From: Psychrobacter sp. UBA5136
Lineage (GTDB): Bacteria; Pseudomonadota; Gammaproteobacteria; Pseudomonadales; Moraxellaceae
Length of the DNA: 30,907 nt
Direction of reading: 5' to 3'
Assembly (NCBI RefSeq): GCF_002414005.1
Contig: NZ_DHYG01000037.1
Location: forward strand, 1-30,907
Positions 15,898 through 24,781 of the stretch are shown piece after piece. Position 1 is the first letter of the stretch, and each line of letters opens with the position of its first letter. Both the position numbers and the translations under genes were made by a program. The notes beneath the pieces are model-generated. The model ran no database searches. It was not told the origin of the DNA and saw nothing but the letters and a program-made list of their open reading frames with translations.

Positions 15898-17094
15898 TTA
15901 GTAATAACGGCATTGGCTTTTTTCAATCTCAGGGCTTTCTTTGTGAATTTTGAGTAGCACCGCCACCATGACCAAGCTAATCAGCATCGATGAGCCGCCA
16001 TAACTAAAAAACGGCATGGTCAAGCCTTTGGTCGGAATCGCGCCCATATTCATCGCCGCATTAATAATTGTCTGAGCAATAAACACCACCGCAATACCAA
16101 AAGCGGTATAGCTCATGCGCATTTGCCGCCGTTTTAGGGCGTTATAGCTGATGCGCATCGCACTACCGATGATTAGCGCTTCAAAGATTAAGATCATCGT
16201 GACCCCAACGAAGCCCAACTCCTCACCAGTAATGGCTAATAAGAAATCCGTATGCGCCTCTGGTAAATGCGACAGTTTTTGTACGCTTTCACCGTAGCCA
16301 ACGCCCGTAAATTGGCCGCGACCAAAGGCAATTAAGCTACGCGCTAGCTGATAATCGGTATCTTGCACGTCATCAAAAGGGTCCAAAAACGACATCACCC
16401 GTACGAGACGATATTGAACGGTTGCTACCATTAATACAGCGCCGCCAACGGCAACAGCACCGAGCGCGATAAATTGCTTATAGGGCGCGCCAGCAATATA
16501 AAATATCGCAAAAACGGTGCCGATGATCACCACAAATGAGCCAAAATCTGGCTGTGCTAATAAGAGAACGGTGATTAACCCAACCACTAAAGCAATGCGT
16601 AAAAAGCCATCCCAGCCATTACGTACCTCAAACGAGCGCCGCACCACAAAATCTGAGACAAATACAATCATCACCAATTTGGCAAGCTCTGCAACCTGAA
16701 AGTTAAAACCGCCGAGCGTCAGCCAACGCTTTGAGCCGTTGATGGGCGTGCTAAACAAGGTAACAAACAACAATACCCCCGTAATAGCCAACAGCATAAA
16801 TTGGGTTTCAGTTTTATAAAGCCTTTTTAGCGATACCGCTTTATAAGAAATACTAGCAATAAACAGCCCAATTACCATGTATAAAAGCTGATTATAAAAA
16901 AAATGCAGCTCGCTCATACCGCGACTCAGTGCAAACGGAATCGAAGCAGAAGCTACCATCAATAGGCTAAGCACCAGCATACAGCCGACGCTCGATAATA
17001 AAATGGCGCGCGCTGAGGGCATGGAGAGGACACCATCTGAGCCAGTGGCTCGCGGCGATTGAGAGTTTGATCGAAAAAAAGAAGAGAGCGCCAT
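15898..17094 (-). CDS. ftsW: Peptidoglycan polymerase / division protein FtsW
   Basis: SEDS-family glycosyltransferase that polymerises lipid II at the septum together with a class B PBP. About ten membrane segments are visible. Family landmarks include GSKRWLTLGGFNFQVAELAK (substrate groove), AQPDFGS, the LPEAHTDFLLAITGEELGF loop with the conserved Glu/Asp residues, and the C-terminal GLTMPFFSYGGSSML. The start chosen is ATG 17094 (398 residues); a GTG at 17145 would add 17 basic residues, and neither has a good ribosome binding site. FtsW rather than RodA is preferred because murD is adjacent. Confidence 0.92.
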   Translation of the reverse strand: MALSSFFRSNSQSPRATGSDGVLSMPSARAILLSSVGCMLVLSLLMVASASIPFALSRGMSELHFFYNQLLYMVIGLFIASISYKAVSLKRLYKTETQFMLLAITGVLLFVTLFSTPINGSKRWLTLGGFNFQVAELAKLVMIVFVSDFVVRRSFEVRNGWDGFLRIALVVGLITVLLLAQPDFGSFVVIIGTVFAIFYIAGAPYKQFIALGAVAVGGAVLMVATVQYRLVRVMSFLDPFDDVQDTDYQLARSLIAFGRGQFTGVGYGESVQKLSHLPEAHTDFLLAITGEELGFVGVTMILIFEALIIGSAMRISYNALKRRQMRMSYTAFGIAVVFIAQTIINAAMNMGAIPTKGLTMPFFSYGGSSMLISLVMVAVLLKIHKESPEIEKSQCRYY

Positions 17095-17441
17095 AATTTT
17101 ATATACACTAGCAAACGAGAAAACACGGCGTCTATAAAACGCCACCGTTTAAAAAATAAAGGAAATTTTATTCAATAGATAATAACAGACGGCAAAGCGG
17201 CGACAAACCCCGATTTTTAATCGTTTAGCTTGTTAATATCTATAATAACAGTTACAGCAACAGTGGTTTGCAAATCGTTTGCCGCCTGCTTTATTGGTTA
17301 CATGGACAGTAGCAGCAATTTATAAGCAAAACAATCATTTATCAATAAAACGCCTGCTACTTTATAACGCTAAATAAAACACTTTAAGGCCTGACACGCA
17401 TACTATCTTAAGTCAAAACGTCTTATAAAGCGTCGAATGCT
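17095..17441. other. Spacer between murD and ftsW
   Basis: No gene is seen in 347 bp. GC-rich blocks with GGCAAAGCGG (about 17190) and GTTTGCCGCC (about 17275) could pair imperfectly over distance. A TATAAA near 17100 on the minus strand could be the -10 of an ftsW promoter. The length of the gap suggests ftsW is not simply co-translated with murD. Confidence 0.35.
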
Positions 17442-18860
17442 TTATGAAGCTTTGTCTAATTGCTTAACCAGTTGACTAAAGTACTTGCCGCGTTCCGCAA
17501 AGCCACTAAACTGATCGAAGCTTGCACAAGCGGGTGACAAGAGCACCGCTTGTACTTGCGATAAGCTGCTTTTTGTGACTTGCTGAATCGTTGCAAAAGC
17601 GCCCTCTAGCGTCTGGCTTTGATGCATAGCGACATCATCATCGTTGATACCAGCTGTGCGTAAATGCTCTTCAATCTGCTGGCTATCTTCGCCAATAAAC
17701 AGCACTTGGCTGACGTATTGGTTGATAAATGGTGTTAATTCACCAAATTGCTGACCTTTGCCTTGACCACCTAGAATTAATAACAGCTTACCGTCTTTGG
17801 GCGCGTATACCGCCCCTAAGCCTTCGACGGCGGCTATGGTAGAGCCAATGTTGGTACCTTTAGAATCATTAAAATAATCAATCCCATCGACCATAGCAAC
17901 ATATTCGCAGCGATGCTCAAGTCCTGTAAAGTTCTGCAAAGTGTTCAGCATACTATCAAGCGGCAAACCCGCAAGCTCGCCAAGCGCCAAAGCTGCCTGC
18001 GCATTAAGCAAATTATGCCGTCCTTTAATGCGCAGTTTATCCGCCGAGAGCAAGCGCTCTGAGCCGCGTGCTAGATACGTCTGCCCTTCTGAGTCGGTAA
18101 TAAGACCATATTGACCTTTATCAGGAGCGTGAATGCCCGTACTCAAGCGTGGCAAATTATCCGCCACCAATGGCCGCGTCAAAGCATCTTCACGATTGAT
18201 CACCACGGACTTTGCGCCCTGAAAAACACGATGCTTTGCTTGATGATAGCCAAGCATATCGCCATGACGGTCTAAATGATCAGGCGACATATTTAGCACC
18301 GTTGCCACTTGCGCGCCCAAATTGGTCACGGTTTCTAATTGGAAGCTCGATAGCTCGAGAACGGCTAACTCCATCTCGCTATTTGACAGCAAATTTAGCG
18401 CTGGCACGCCAATATTGCCGCCAACGCCAACATTGACCCCAGCATCTGCCGCCATTTGACCAACCAATGTCGTCACGGTACTTTTAGCATTAGAGCCGGT
18501 AATCGCCACAATCGGTACGCGGCACGCTTCACAAAACAGCTGAATATCGCTAACAACCGGAATACCCGCGTCCCGTGCGGCGGCAACCGCTGCGGTTTTT
18601 AGGGAGATACCTGGGCTAATAATAATCCGCGCAGCTTGTTGCAATAAATCAGCGTCTATCGCCCCGAACTGACGAATCTCAACGGCAGCAGGTAACTGCT
18701 CTGCTAAAGTCGGATTGGCCTGATTATCAGTGACAGCGACTTGGTAGCCTTGCGCGGTCAAATAATTTGCCACCGACAGTCCCGATTGCCCCAAACCGAC
18801 CACGACTTGTAAACCACTGCCTTTATGAAGTAAGGCTTCTGTTGCGGTGCTGGTGGTCAT
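17442..18860 (-). CDS. murD: UDP-N-acetylmuramoylalanine--D-glutamate ligase
   Basis: Cytoplasmic Mur ligase that adds D-glutamate to UDP-MurNAc-L-Ala using ATP. Domains in order: the N-terminal UDP-binding Rossmann part with GLGQSG (22-27), the ATPase domain with P-loop TGSNAKST (121-128), the NMSPDHLDRHG loop and the NDSKGTN motif, and the C-terminal domain ending in SPACASFDQFSGFAERGKYF. ATG 18860 is chosen because GAAGGAATAAAT precedes it; an upstream ATG at 18905 lacks such support. The length of 472 residues is slightly above the roughly 440 of E. coli. Confidence 0.95.
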   Translation of the reverse strand: MTTSTATEALLHKGSGLQVVVGLGQSGLSVANYLTAQGYQVAVTDNQANPTLAEQLPAAVEIRQFGAIDADLLQQAARIIISPGISLKTAAVAAARDAGIPVVSDIQLFCEACRVPIVAITGSNAKSTVTTLVGQMAADAGVNVGVGGNIGVPALNLLSNSEMELAVLELSSFQLETVTNLGAQVATVLNMSPDHLDRHGDMLGYHQAKHRVFQGAKSVVINREDALTRPLVADNLPRLSTGIHAPDKGQYGLITDSEGQTYLARGSERLLSADKLRIKGRHNLLNAQAALALGELAGLPLDSMLNTLQNFTGLEHRCEYVAMVDGIDYFNDSKGTNIGSTIAAVEGLGAVYAPKDGKLLLILGGQGKGQQFGELTPFINQYVSQVLFIGEDSQQIEEHLRTAGINDDDVAMHQSQTLEGAFATIQQVTKSSLSQVQAVLLSPACASFDQFSGFAERGKYFSQLVKQLDKAS

Positions 18861-19417
18861 ATTTATTCCTTCTATCTCTTTATTGGACGAACAAAATTGT
18901 CTCAAGCATTTTGACTTTAAATGATCAGCAGCATAATGACGTCACCCAGATTTCGGTACGGGTTTTTGCAGACTTTGTGTTATTATGCGCCTGTTTTTAT
19001 CTTGAGGCGCTAATGCTATAATAGCCGCCTTAATAGGAACCGCTACAATAGTTAGCGCTATTTTAACTAAATCTTCAATCTAGCATTTTAGTTTAGCATG
19101 TTGTCACACTTATCGCGCTATTGTCATCTTTCTTTCGCCACGTTTTTTATGCTAAGAGGGTATGACAGACAACCACTACGCTATATTTTAACGTTTTTGT
19201 CCGACAAGATAATTATCTTCTTTTACTGCCGCCTTTCATGGCAGACACTTATTCATCATTTGAACGACCGTCATCCTATTGATTGTGGGTGATGGTGTTT
19301 GCGACACCGTTATAAAGGTCGATAAAGTTAGTCTCGATGCAATCATTTTAGCGCTACGCTTTACTGCTAGGTCATAAATGATTGTTTTTTTTGTCTCTAA
19401 CCCTATACAGTTTACTT
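18861..19417. other. Divergent spacer between murD and the SulP gene
   Basis: This 557-bp spacer holds no convincing gene. It contains the extended -10 promoter at 19014-19022, another TGTTATTAT at 18978-18986, and a small hairpin GGTGT/ACACC near 19294-19308. If the strong promoter drives the SulP gene, the mRNA leader would be close to 390 bases, long enough for regulation or a separate small RNA. Confidence 0.45.
19014..19022 (+). promoter_or_regulatory. Extended -10 promoter, plus strand
   Basis: TGCTATAAT is a perfect TATAAT preceded by the extended -10 TGn element. The -35 at 17 bp is weak (TTTTTA). It lies within GGCGC...GCCGCC flanks. Transcription would start near 19030, almost 390 bp before the SulP start codon. 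Confidence 0.55.
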
Positions 19418-20917
19418 ATGACATCTTTTTTTGGCAGTTTGCGTGAAGAGTGGTTTTCTAATATTCGCGGTGATACCTTATCAGGTTTGGTGGTCGCACT
19501 GGCCTTGATTCCAGAAGCGATTGCCTTTTCTATTATCGCTGGTGTCGACCCAAAAGTCGGCTTATATGCTTCATTTTGCATCGCTGTGGTCATTAGTTTT
19601 GTCGGTGGACGTCCGGGTATGATTTCGGCTGCAACCGGAGCAATGGCGCTGGTGATGGTTGATTTGGTCGCCGAGCATGGGTTGCAATATTTGCTTGCCG
19701 CCACTTTACTGTGCGGCGTCATTCAAATCATCATGGGTATCTTAAAGCTTGGCAACTTGATGCGCTTTGTGTCGCGCTCAGTGGTTATTGGTTTTGTTAA
19801 TGCGCTGGCGATTTTAATCTTTGCCGCCCAGCTGCCTGAGCTAAACCCGATGACTGAGCGTGTCGGTATGACGGTTTATATCATGACCGCGGCTGGCCTT
19901 GCGATTATTTATTTGTTTCCGCTACTCCCTAAAATCGGCCGCGTGATTCCATCACCGCTGATTTGTATCGTTGGCTTGACCGCGGTCGCCATGTATATGA
20001 ATCTTGATATTCGTAACGTCGGTAGTATGGGCGATTTGCCCGATTCATTACCGGTATTTTTATTGCCTGATATTCCGCTGAACTTTGATACCTTGCTCAT
20101 TATTGCGCCTTATTCTATCGCGCTTGCCATCGTAGGTTTATTAGAATCTATGATGACCGCAACCATCGTCGATGAATTGACCGATACGCCAAGTGATAAA
20201 AACCGCGAGTGCCGTGGTCAAGGAATGGCTAACGTGGTCTCAGGCTTTTTTGGCGGGATGGCAGGCTGCGCGATGATTGGGCAATCAATGATTAACGTCA
20301 AATCTGGCGGCCGTACCCGTTTATCAACGCTTATCGCTGGCGTGGTGCTGCTCATTTTGGTGGTGTTTTTAAGTGAATGGGTCAGCCAAATTCCAATGGC
20401 AGCATTGGTCGCGGTGATGATTATGGTGTCTATCGGCACCTTTAACTGGCAATCTATTCGTGAATTTAAAACCCACCCGTTGTCCTTTAATATCGTTATG
20501 CTGGCGACCGTTCTCACCACTGTCTTTACCCATAACCTCGCGTACGGCGTCGGCGTTGGCGTGCTGTTATCTGCCTTAGCATTTGCCAATAAAATCGGGC
20601 AATTTCTAACGGTCTTTAGTGAGTATGACGACAGTAGCAATACCCGTTATTACTACGTGCAAGGACAGGTTTTCTTTGCATCAACAACACAGTTTTTGCA
20701 GAGCTTTGATACCAAAGAAGCTTTAGATAGCGTCCAAATTGATGTCAGCCACGCTCACTTTTGGGATGTCAGTGCCGTCGATACCTTGGACAAGCTGGTT
20801 ATGCGTTTGCAGCGTGAAGGCATTGATGTCAAAGTAGTCGGACTCAACAGCGCCAGTCGCACCCTTATCGATCGCTTCTCGATTCATGATCGCCGAGACA
20901 TTGGCCTCTTAGATTAA
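19418..20917 (+). CDS. SulP-family anion transporter with STAS domain
   Basis: Inner-membrane transporter of the SLC26/SulP family, which takes up sulfate, bicarbonate or carboxylates; the substrate cannot be read from the sequence. The membrane part covers about residues 15-390, with the family opening LSGLVVALALIPEAIAFS and the GRPGMISAATGAMALV stretch. A cytoplasmic STAS domain follows (about 405-495, with VQIDVSHAHFWDVSAVDTLDK). The start ATG 19418 (499 residues) is preferred to a TTG at 19382 that would add 12 residues. It is paired with a universal stress protein gene on the same strand, but a very strong terminator lies between them. Confidence 0.93.
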   Translation: MTSFFGSLREEWFSNIRGDTLSGLVVALALIPEAIAFSIIAGVDPKVGLYASFCIAVVISFVGGRPGMISAATGAMALVMVDLVAEHGLQYLLAATLLCGVIQIIMGILKLGNLMRFVSRSVVIGFVNALAILIFAAQLPELNPMTERVGMTVYIMTAAGLAIIYLFPLLPKIGRVIPSPLICIVGLTAVAMYMNLDIRNVGSMGDLPDSLPVFLLPDIPLNFDTLLIIAPYSIALAIVGLLESMMTATIVDELTDTPSDKNRECRGQGMANVVSGFFGGMAGCAMIGQSMINVKSGGRTRLSTLIAGVVLLILVVFLSEWVSQIPMAALVAVMIMVSIGTFNWQSIREFKTHPLSFNIVMLATVLTTVFTHNLAYGVGVGVLLSALAFANKIGQFLTVFSEYDDSSNTRYYYVQGQVFFASTTQFLQSFDTKEALDSVQIDVSHAHFWDVSAVDTLDKLVMRLQREGIDVKVVGLNSASRTLIDRFSIHDRRDIGLLD

Positions 20918-20988
20918 GCAAGACGGTAGTAGTGTTATTAAGCTGATAGCAATAGTGTCTTTATTCATCAGCAATGATATTGGTATAT

Positions 20989-21040
20989 AAAATCAGGCTC
21001 GCTGGTTAAAGTCATCACTTTGACCAGCGGGCCTGATTTT
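20989..21040 (+). terminator. Very long terminator hairpin between SulP and Usp genes
   Basis: AAATCAGGC-T-CGCTGGT-T-AAAGT pairs with ACTTT-G-ACCAGCG-G-GCCTGATTT around the loop CATC: about 21 pairs with three mismatches, ending in TTTT. It should stop transcription efficiently, leaving the downstream Usp gene only 25 bp away. Confidence 0.9.
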
Positions 21041-21065
21041 AATCATTGAAATATGTGGTGCCCTT

Positions 21066-21920
21066 ATGAGTAATTTAAAATCAGATAGTGTGATTGCCTG
21101 CTTAGACTGTCCGAATTATGTACAAGCGGTATTAGATGCCAGTATGTGGGCTTCTACGCGCTTGCAAGCGCCCATTGGCCTGCTCCATTCCGTGCCAAGC
21201 TTACAACAAAAAGCGGCCGTTGATTATTCCGGCTGTCTGAATGTTGATGATGAAAATATCTTGTTAGATCAATTCACGACAAAAGAGCATTCGGGTAATA
21301 GTGAGCTAAAAGCCCAAGGTAAACTGCTGCTGCATCAAGCCAGCACTTATTGCGAGCAGCAACGCCATAAGCTAAAAACCTATACCCTGCATCGGCATGA
21401 AAGCCTGAGTGACAGCATTGATTACGTCGATGACAAAGCACAATTAATCGTCATCGGTCATCATGTCACTTGCAAATCGACCCTAAGCCAGCTGATACGT
21501 TTAAGCCATTGCCCCATTTTGGTGACGCATGCACCATTTTTGCCCCCAACGACGGCGCTATTTGCTTTTGATAACAGCCCCACCTCGCATAAATTGCTCA
21601 ATTGGCTGTGCAAAACACCGCTTGTTCGCGCTTTGACCGTCCATATCGTCATGGTTGGCAAAGAAAATTCAGAAAACTGCGATGCGCTGCGAGAAGCCTA
21701 TGCCCGCCTTAAGCAAGCGGGCATCAAATGTAAAAAAGCCTTACTCGACTGCCGCGATGTCACTGCCGCTTTAAACTACTATCAAAGCCAAAATGATATT
21801 GGACTGCTGATGACCGGCGCCTTTGGGCAACCGCGTTTGCTTGAGCTGCTAAAAGGTAGTGAAACTAAAAAACTACTTGGTAGCACCAAAACCCCGTATT
21901 TACTCTTCCCCAAAGCTTAA
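21066..21920 (+). CDS. Universal stress protein, tandem UspA domains
   Basis: Cytoplasmic stress protein of 284 residues with two UspA-like domains (about 7-155 and 160-284). The second ends with GAFGQPRLLELLKGS, fitting the ATP-binding pattern G-2x-G-9x-G(S/T). The first has IGHHVTCKSTLSQLIRLSHC at the same place and lacks it, so it is probably a non-binding domain. It lies downstream of a SulP transporter; the pairing suggests a link to anion stress, but that is inference. The 25-bp gap to the preceding terminator means its promoter must lie within or before that hairpin, or it depends on readthrough. Confidence 0.88.
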   Translation: MSNLKSDSVIACLDCPNYVQAVLDASMWASTRLQAPIGLLHSVPSLQQKAAVDYSGCLNVDDENILLDQFTTKEHSGNSELKAQGKLLLHQASTYCEQQRHKLKTYTLHRHESLSDSIDYVDDKAQLIVIGHHVTCKSTLSQLIRLSHCPILVTHAPFLPPTTALFAFDNSPTSHKLLNWLCKTPLVRALTVHIVMVGKENSENCDALREAYARLKQAGIKCKKALLDCRDVTAALNYYQSQNDIGLLMTGAFGQPRLLELLKGSETKKLLGSTKTPYLLFPKA

Positions 21921-22269
21921 AACCTTCTTTTTAGGTTTAATCTTTTGATTTTAAACGCTATTATTCATAATGGCGTTTTTAATAATCGACGTTTTTACAA
22001 TGCTTATGCGCTTACTTTTCTCCTATCTCCTTCCATTTTTCTTATCAAACCTCTTATCAAATCATCACATGAAATAAAGTGATAGCCTCCCCAAGCGCTT
22101 AAAAAGTTGGTTATAATAAAGTGTTTATTCTCCCAACGTTAAAGGTTAATAGCTCTAACTTATATCCATAAAAGCGTAGTTATCGTTGCGATATAGGCAA
22201 GGGTTTTTGTCATTATCATGGTTATTTTTAAGAAAATGCGCCCAACCCTACCAACCCCCTTGAGTAGGT
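21921..22269. other. Spacer upstream of the glnK promoter
   Basis: Apart from the terminator at 21953-21983, no gene is seen. GTTGG and CCAAC near 22104-22135 could form a weak stem. I looked for paired NtrC sites (GCACC...GGTGC) upstream of the sigma-54 element and did not find a convincing one. Confidence 0.4.
21953..21983 (+). terminator. Rho-independent terminator after the Usp gene
   Basis: AAACGCTATTA pairs with TAATGGCGTTT around the loop TTCA, with one G-U pair, then continues with Ts. It lies about 33 bp past the Usp stop codon. Confidence 0.82.
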
Positions 22270-22286
22270 TTGGCACAATTCTTGAA
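22270..22286 (+). promoter_or_regulatory. Sigma-54 (RpoN) promoter for glnK-amtB
   Basis: TGGCAC (22271-22276), a 5-base spacer, then TTGAA (22282-22286) matches the -24/-12 consensus TGGCAC-N5-TTGCA, with GA in place of GC at -12. It is 84 bp before the glnK ATG. Nitrogen-limitation control by NtrC is expected for this gene pair. Confidence 0.8.
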
Positions 22287-22369
22287 CTATTTACCATGAG
22301 CCTGACAATAATACGAGCCAGCAAACGGTCTCTATTAACCTGCGACATCATCTATATAAGGATTTTTTT

Positions 22370-22708
22370 ATGAAGCTAATCACTGCGATCTTAAAACCAT
22401 TTAAGCTCGATGATGTGCGCGAAGCGCTTTCTGACATCGGTGTAAAGGGTGTCACCGTCACCGAGGTCAAGGGTTTTGGTCGTCAAAAAGGTCATACCGA
22501 GCTCTATCGCGGCGCTGAATACGTGGTGGACTTTTTACCTAAAGTGAAAGTTGAGGTAGCAGTGATGGATGAGATGGTCGAGCCTGCTATCGAAGCCATT
22601 ACGCGCATTGCCAGTACCGGAAAAATCGGTGACGGCAAGATATTTGTGACCAATCTTGAACAAGTCATTCGTATTCGTACGGGTGAGACAGGTCCTGACG
22701 CCATTTAA
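22370..22708 (+). CDS. glnK: PII nitrogen regulatory protein
   Basis: Trimeric signal protein sensing 2-oxoglutarate and ATP/ADP. It blocks the AmtB ammonium channel when nitrogen is plentiful. The 112-residue length is exact for the family. The T-loop contains Tyr51 (GHTELYRGAEYVVDFLPK), the site uridylylated by GlnD, and the C-terminus shows GKIGDGKIFV and IRIRTGE. The gene symbol glnK rather than glnB is chosen because amtB follows by 93 bp and a sigma-54 promoter precedes it. The pair is classically co-transcribed. Confidence 0.95.
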   Translation: MKLITAILKPFKLDDVREALSDIGVKGVTVTEVKGFGRQKGHTELYRGAEYVVDFLPKVKVEVAVMDEMVEPAIEAITRIASTGKIGDGKIFVTNLEQVIRIRTGETGPDAI

Positions 22709-22731
22709 TAGTTAAGAATAATTAAGCGCTA

Positions 22732-22760
22732 GACCACTTATAAAAACAGATTTATAGGTC
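22732..22760 (+). other. Hairpin in the glnK-amtB spacer
   Basis: GACC and TATAAA on the left pair with TTTATA and GGTC on the right around the loop AACAGA, with a 3-base bulge on one side. No T-run follows, so it may modulate the ratio of the two products rather than terminate. Confidence 0.35.
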
Positions 22761-22801
22761 ATCTCGATCACTGTATTGCATCTATTCAAGGGGGAATTAA
22801 T

Positions 22802-24064
22802 ATGCAAAACCAAATCTTTGAGCTCCAGTACGCGCTAGATACATTTTATTTTTTAATCTGTGGTGCGCTAGTCATGTGGATGGCCGCCGGCTTCACCATG
22901 TTAGAAGCTGGACTGGTACGCTCAAAAAACACCGTCGAAATCCTCACCAAAAATATCGCCCTCTTTGCCACCGCCTGTACCCTGTATATGATCTGCGGTT
23001 ATGCCATTATGTACGATGGTAATCTGTTTTTAAGCGGTATTGCTGGCACTGAAACCCTGGTAGCCGAAGCCTTAGCGACTTCAGCTAAAAATGGCTTTAA
23101 TGGCGATGCGGTATACTCGGCGGCTTCCGATTTCTTCTTTCAAGTTGTGTTCGTCGCTACTTGCATGTCAATCGTTTCAGGCACAGTGGCTGAGCGTATG
23201 AAGTTATGGTCTTTTTTGCTATTTGCTGTCGTTATGACCGGGTTTATTTATCCATTAGAAGGCAGCTGGACGTGGGGCGGTAAAGCCGTATTTGGCTTAT
23301 TTAGCCTTGGCGATTTGGGATTTTCTGATTTTGCCGGTTCAGGTATCGTGCATATGGCAGGAGCAGCAGCGGCGCTATCTGGCGTTCTGCTTTTAGGGGC
23401 GCGTCAAGGTAAATATGGACCTAATGGTGAGATACGGGCGATTCCCGGCGCCAACTTACCTTTAGCGGCGCTTGGTACGCTTATCTTATGGATGGGCTGG
23501 CTTGGTTTTAACGGCGGCTCCGTGCTCAAACTTGGCGATATCACCAGTGCCAATGCCGTTGCCATGGTGTTTTTAAATACCAACGCTGCCGCTGCGGGCG
23601 GGGCGATTGGCGCGCTTATTATTGCACGCATCATTTTTGGTAAAGCAGATTTGACCATGCTATTAAATGGTGCATTAGCGGGTCTGGTCGCCATCACTGC
23701 CGAACCGTCCACCCCGTCGGCGCTGCAAGCAACGTTATTTGGCATGACAGCAGGCGTTATTGTGGTCATATCAATCCTTGCATTAGATAAAATAAAAATC
23801 GATGACCCAGTCGGTGCTATCTCTGTACATGGGGTGTGTGGCTTGTTCGGTCTGATGCTAGTGCCACTGACTAACCCAAATGCTACTTTGCTCGGTCAAA
23901 TTGCTGGCGCAGCAACCATCTTTACTTGGGTGTTTATCAGTAGCTTGCTTGTTTGGAGCATTATTAAAGTCGTGATGGGTCTGCGAATCTCTGAAGAAGA
24001 GGAATATCAAGGCGCAGATATTGCAGAATGTGGTATGGAAGCCTATCCAGAGTTTATAAGGTAA
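22802..24064 (+). CDS. amtB: Ammonium channel AmtB
   Basis: Inner-membrane ammonium transporter, probably with eleven membrane helices. The twin pore histidines are visible: H184 (GSGIVHMAGA) and H343 (ISVHGVCGLFG). No cleavable signal peptide is seen, unlike E. coli AmtB; the protein starts directly at the first helix (FYFLICGALVMWMAAG). The C-terminal cytoplasmic tail, ending DIAECGMEAYPEF, is the part that interacts with GlnK. AAGGGGG precedes the ATG. Length is 420 residues. It is followed by a strong terminator. Confidence 0.95.
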   Translation: MQNQIFELQYALDTFYFLICGALVMWMAAGFTMLEAGLVRSKNTVEILTKNIALFATACTLYMICGYAIMYDGNLFLSGIAGTETLVAEALATSAKNGFNGDAVYSAASDFFFQVVFVATCMSIVSGTVAERMKLWSFLLFAVVMTGFIYPLEGSWTWGGKAVFGLFSLGDLGFSDFAGSGIVHMAGAAAALSGVLLLGARQGKYGPNGEIRAIPGANLPLAALGTLILWMGWLGFNGGSVLKLGDITSANAVAMVFLNTNAAAAGGAIGALIIARIIFGKADLTMLLNGALAGLVAITAEPSTPSALQATLFGMTAGVIVVISILALDKIKIDDPVGAISVHGVCGLFGLMLVPLTNPNATLLGQIAGAATIFTWVFISSLLVWSIIKVVMGLRISEEEEYQGADIAECGMEAYPEFIR

Positions 24065-24141
24065 AAAGTATTTAAGAGGGTTTTATTGTTGATTTGCTAA
24101 TCATCGATAAAATCCTTTTATTAGAAATCTATCCCATTAAA

Positions 24142-24178
24142 AATCCCGCAAAACCTTTCGGTCTTGCGGGATTGTTTA
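24142..24178 (+). terminator. Rho-independent terminator after amtB
   Basis: AATCCCGCAA pairs with TTGCGGGATT, with ACC/GGT continuing the stem to the loop TTTC; TGTTTATT follows. It lies about 78 bp beyond the amtB stop. Confidence 0.9.
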
Positions 24179-24264
24179 TTCTTTAACACTATAGTCTTTA
24201 ACAGTTTGTCTTTTTATAATGCCCAGTCTAATAGCTGAACTTTATAGAGTAAGATTATATTGGC

Positions 24265-24648
24265 TTATTTCTTTTTCCACGTTTGGCTACGTGAGAATGG
24301 GCCGATATAACCTTTTAGTTTTAAGCTGTTGCCACTTAGGTTAGCCGTCATACGATAATCTTTACCTTTTTCAGGGTCAGTAATTGTACCACCACTATAT
24401 TTGCCACCGCCGTCAGCTTTTAAACCTTTAATGATAGTCGTACCAATATGCTTTTTACCTTTGGCTGAGTTGGTATCGATAAGCTTACCCGTCAATACAC
24501 CATTTGATTCAGTGATTTTAACCAAACCTTTTGGTTGACCTTCATCATAAGTCTGCCAAGTGGTATTGTGTAATGGGTCAGCAGCGAATGCCATACTTGC
24601 CATGCTGATACCCGCAACTGCTAAAGTGGTTTTTGCAAATGATTTCAT
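24265..24648 (-). CDS. DUF2147 periplasmic protein
   Basis: A 127-residue exported protein with a signal peptide (about residues 1-22, ending MAFA). The mature part fits DUF2147: opening TTWQTYDEGQPKGLVKI, then GGGKYSGGTITDPEKGKDY and a closing KLKGYIGPFSRSQTW. The function of this family is not known; it is a small beta-rich, lipocalin-like fold. ATG 24648 is preferred to an ATG seven codons upstream because GGGAG is well placed before it and the signal peptide begins there (MKSFAKTT). Confidence 0.9.
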   Translation of the reverse strand: MKSFAKTTLAVAGISMASMAFAADPLHNTTWQTYDEGQPKGLVKITESNGVLTGKLIDTNSAKGKKHIGTTIIKGLKADGGGKYSGGTITDPEKGKDYRMTANLSGNSLKLKGYIGPFSRSQTWKKK

Positions 24649-24781
24649 AAATTGACTCCCTTCATTCAATGATTACTAGAAACGGTGTGTTTCTGATGTC
24701 CCACGCTTATCCTTTTATCAACAATCTTTTAATGCAAGCACTGCGGTTCTATTCTAATTTCAAGTTAGTCACCGACATTAA

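Noticed and set aside
19098..19292. 64-residue plus-strand ORF in the murD-SulP spacer
   Set aside because: No ribosome binding site, no recognisable family, and mixed composition; most likely a chance open frame.
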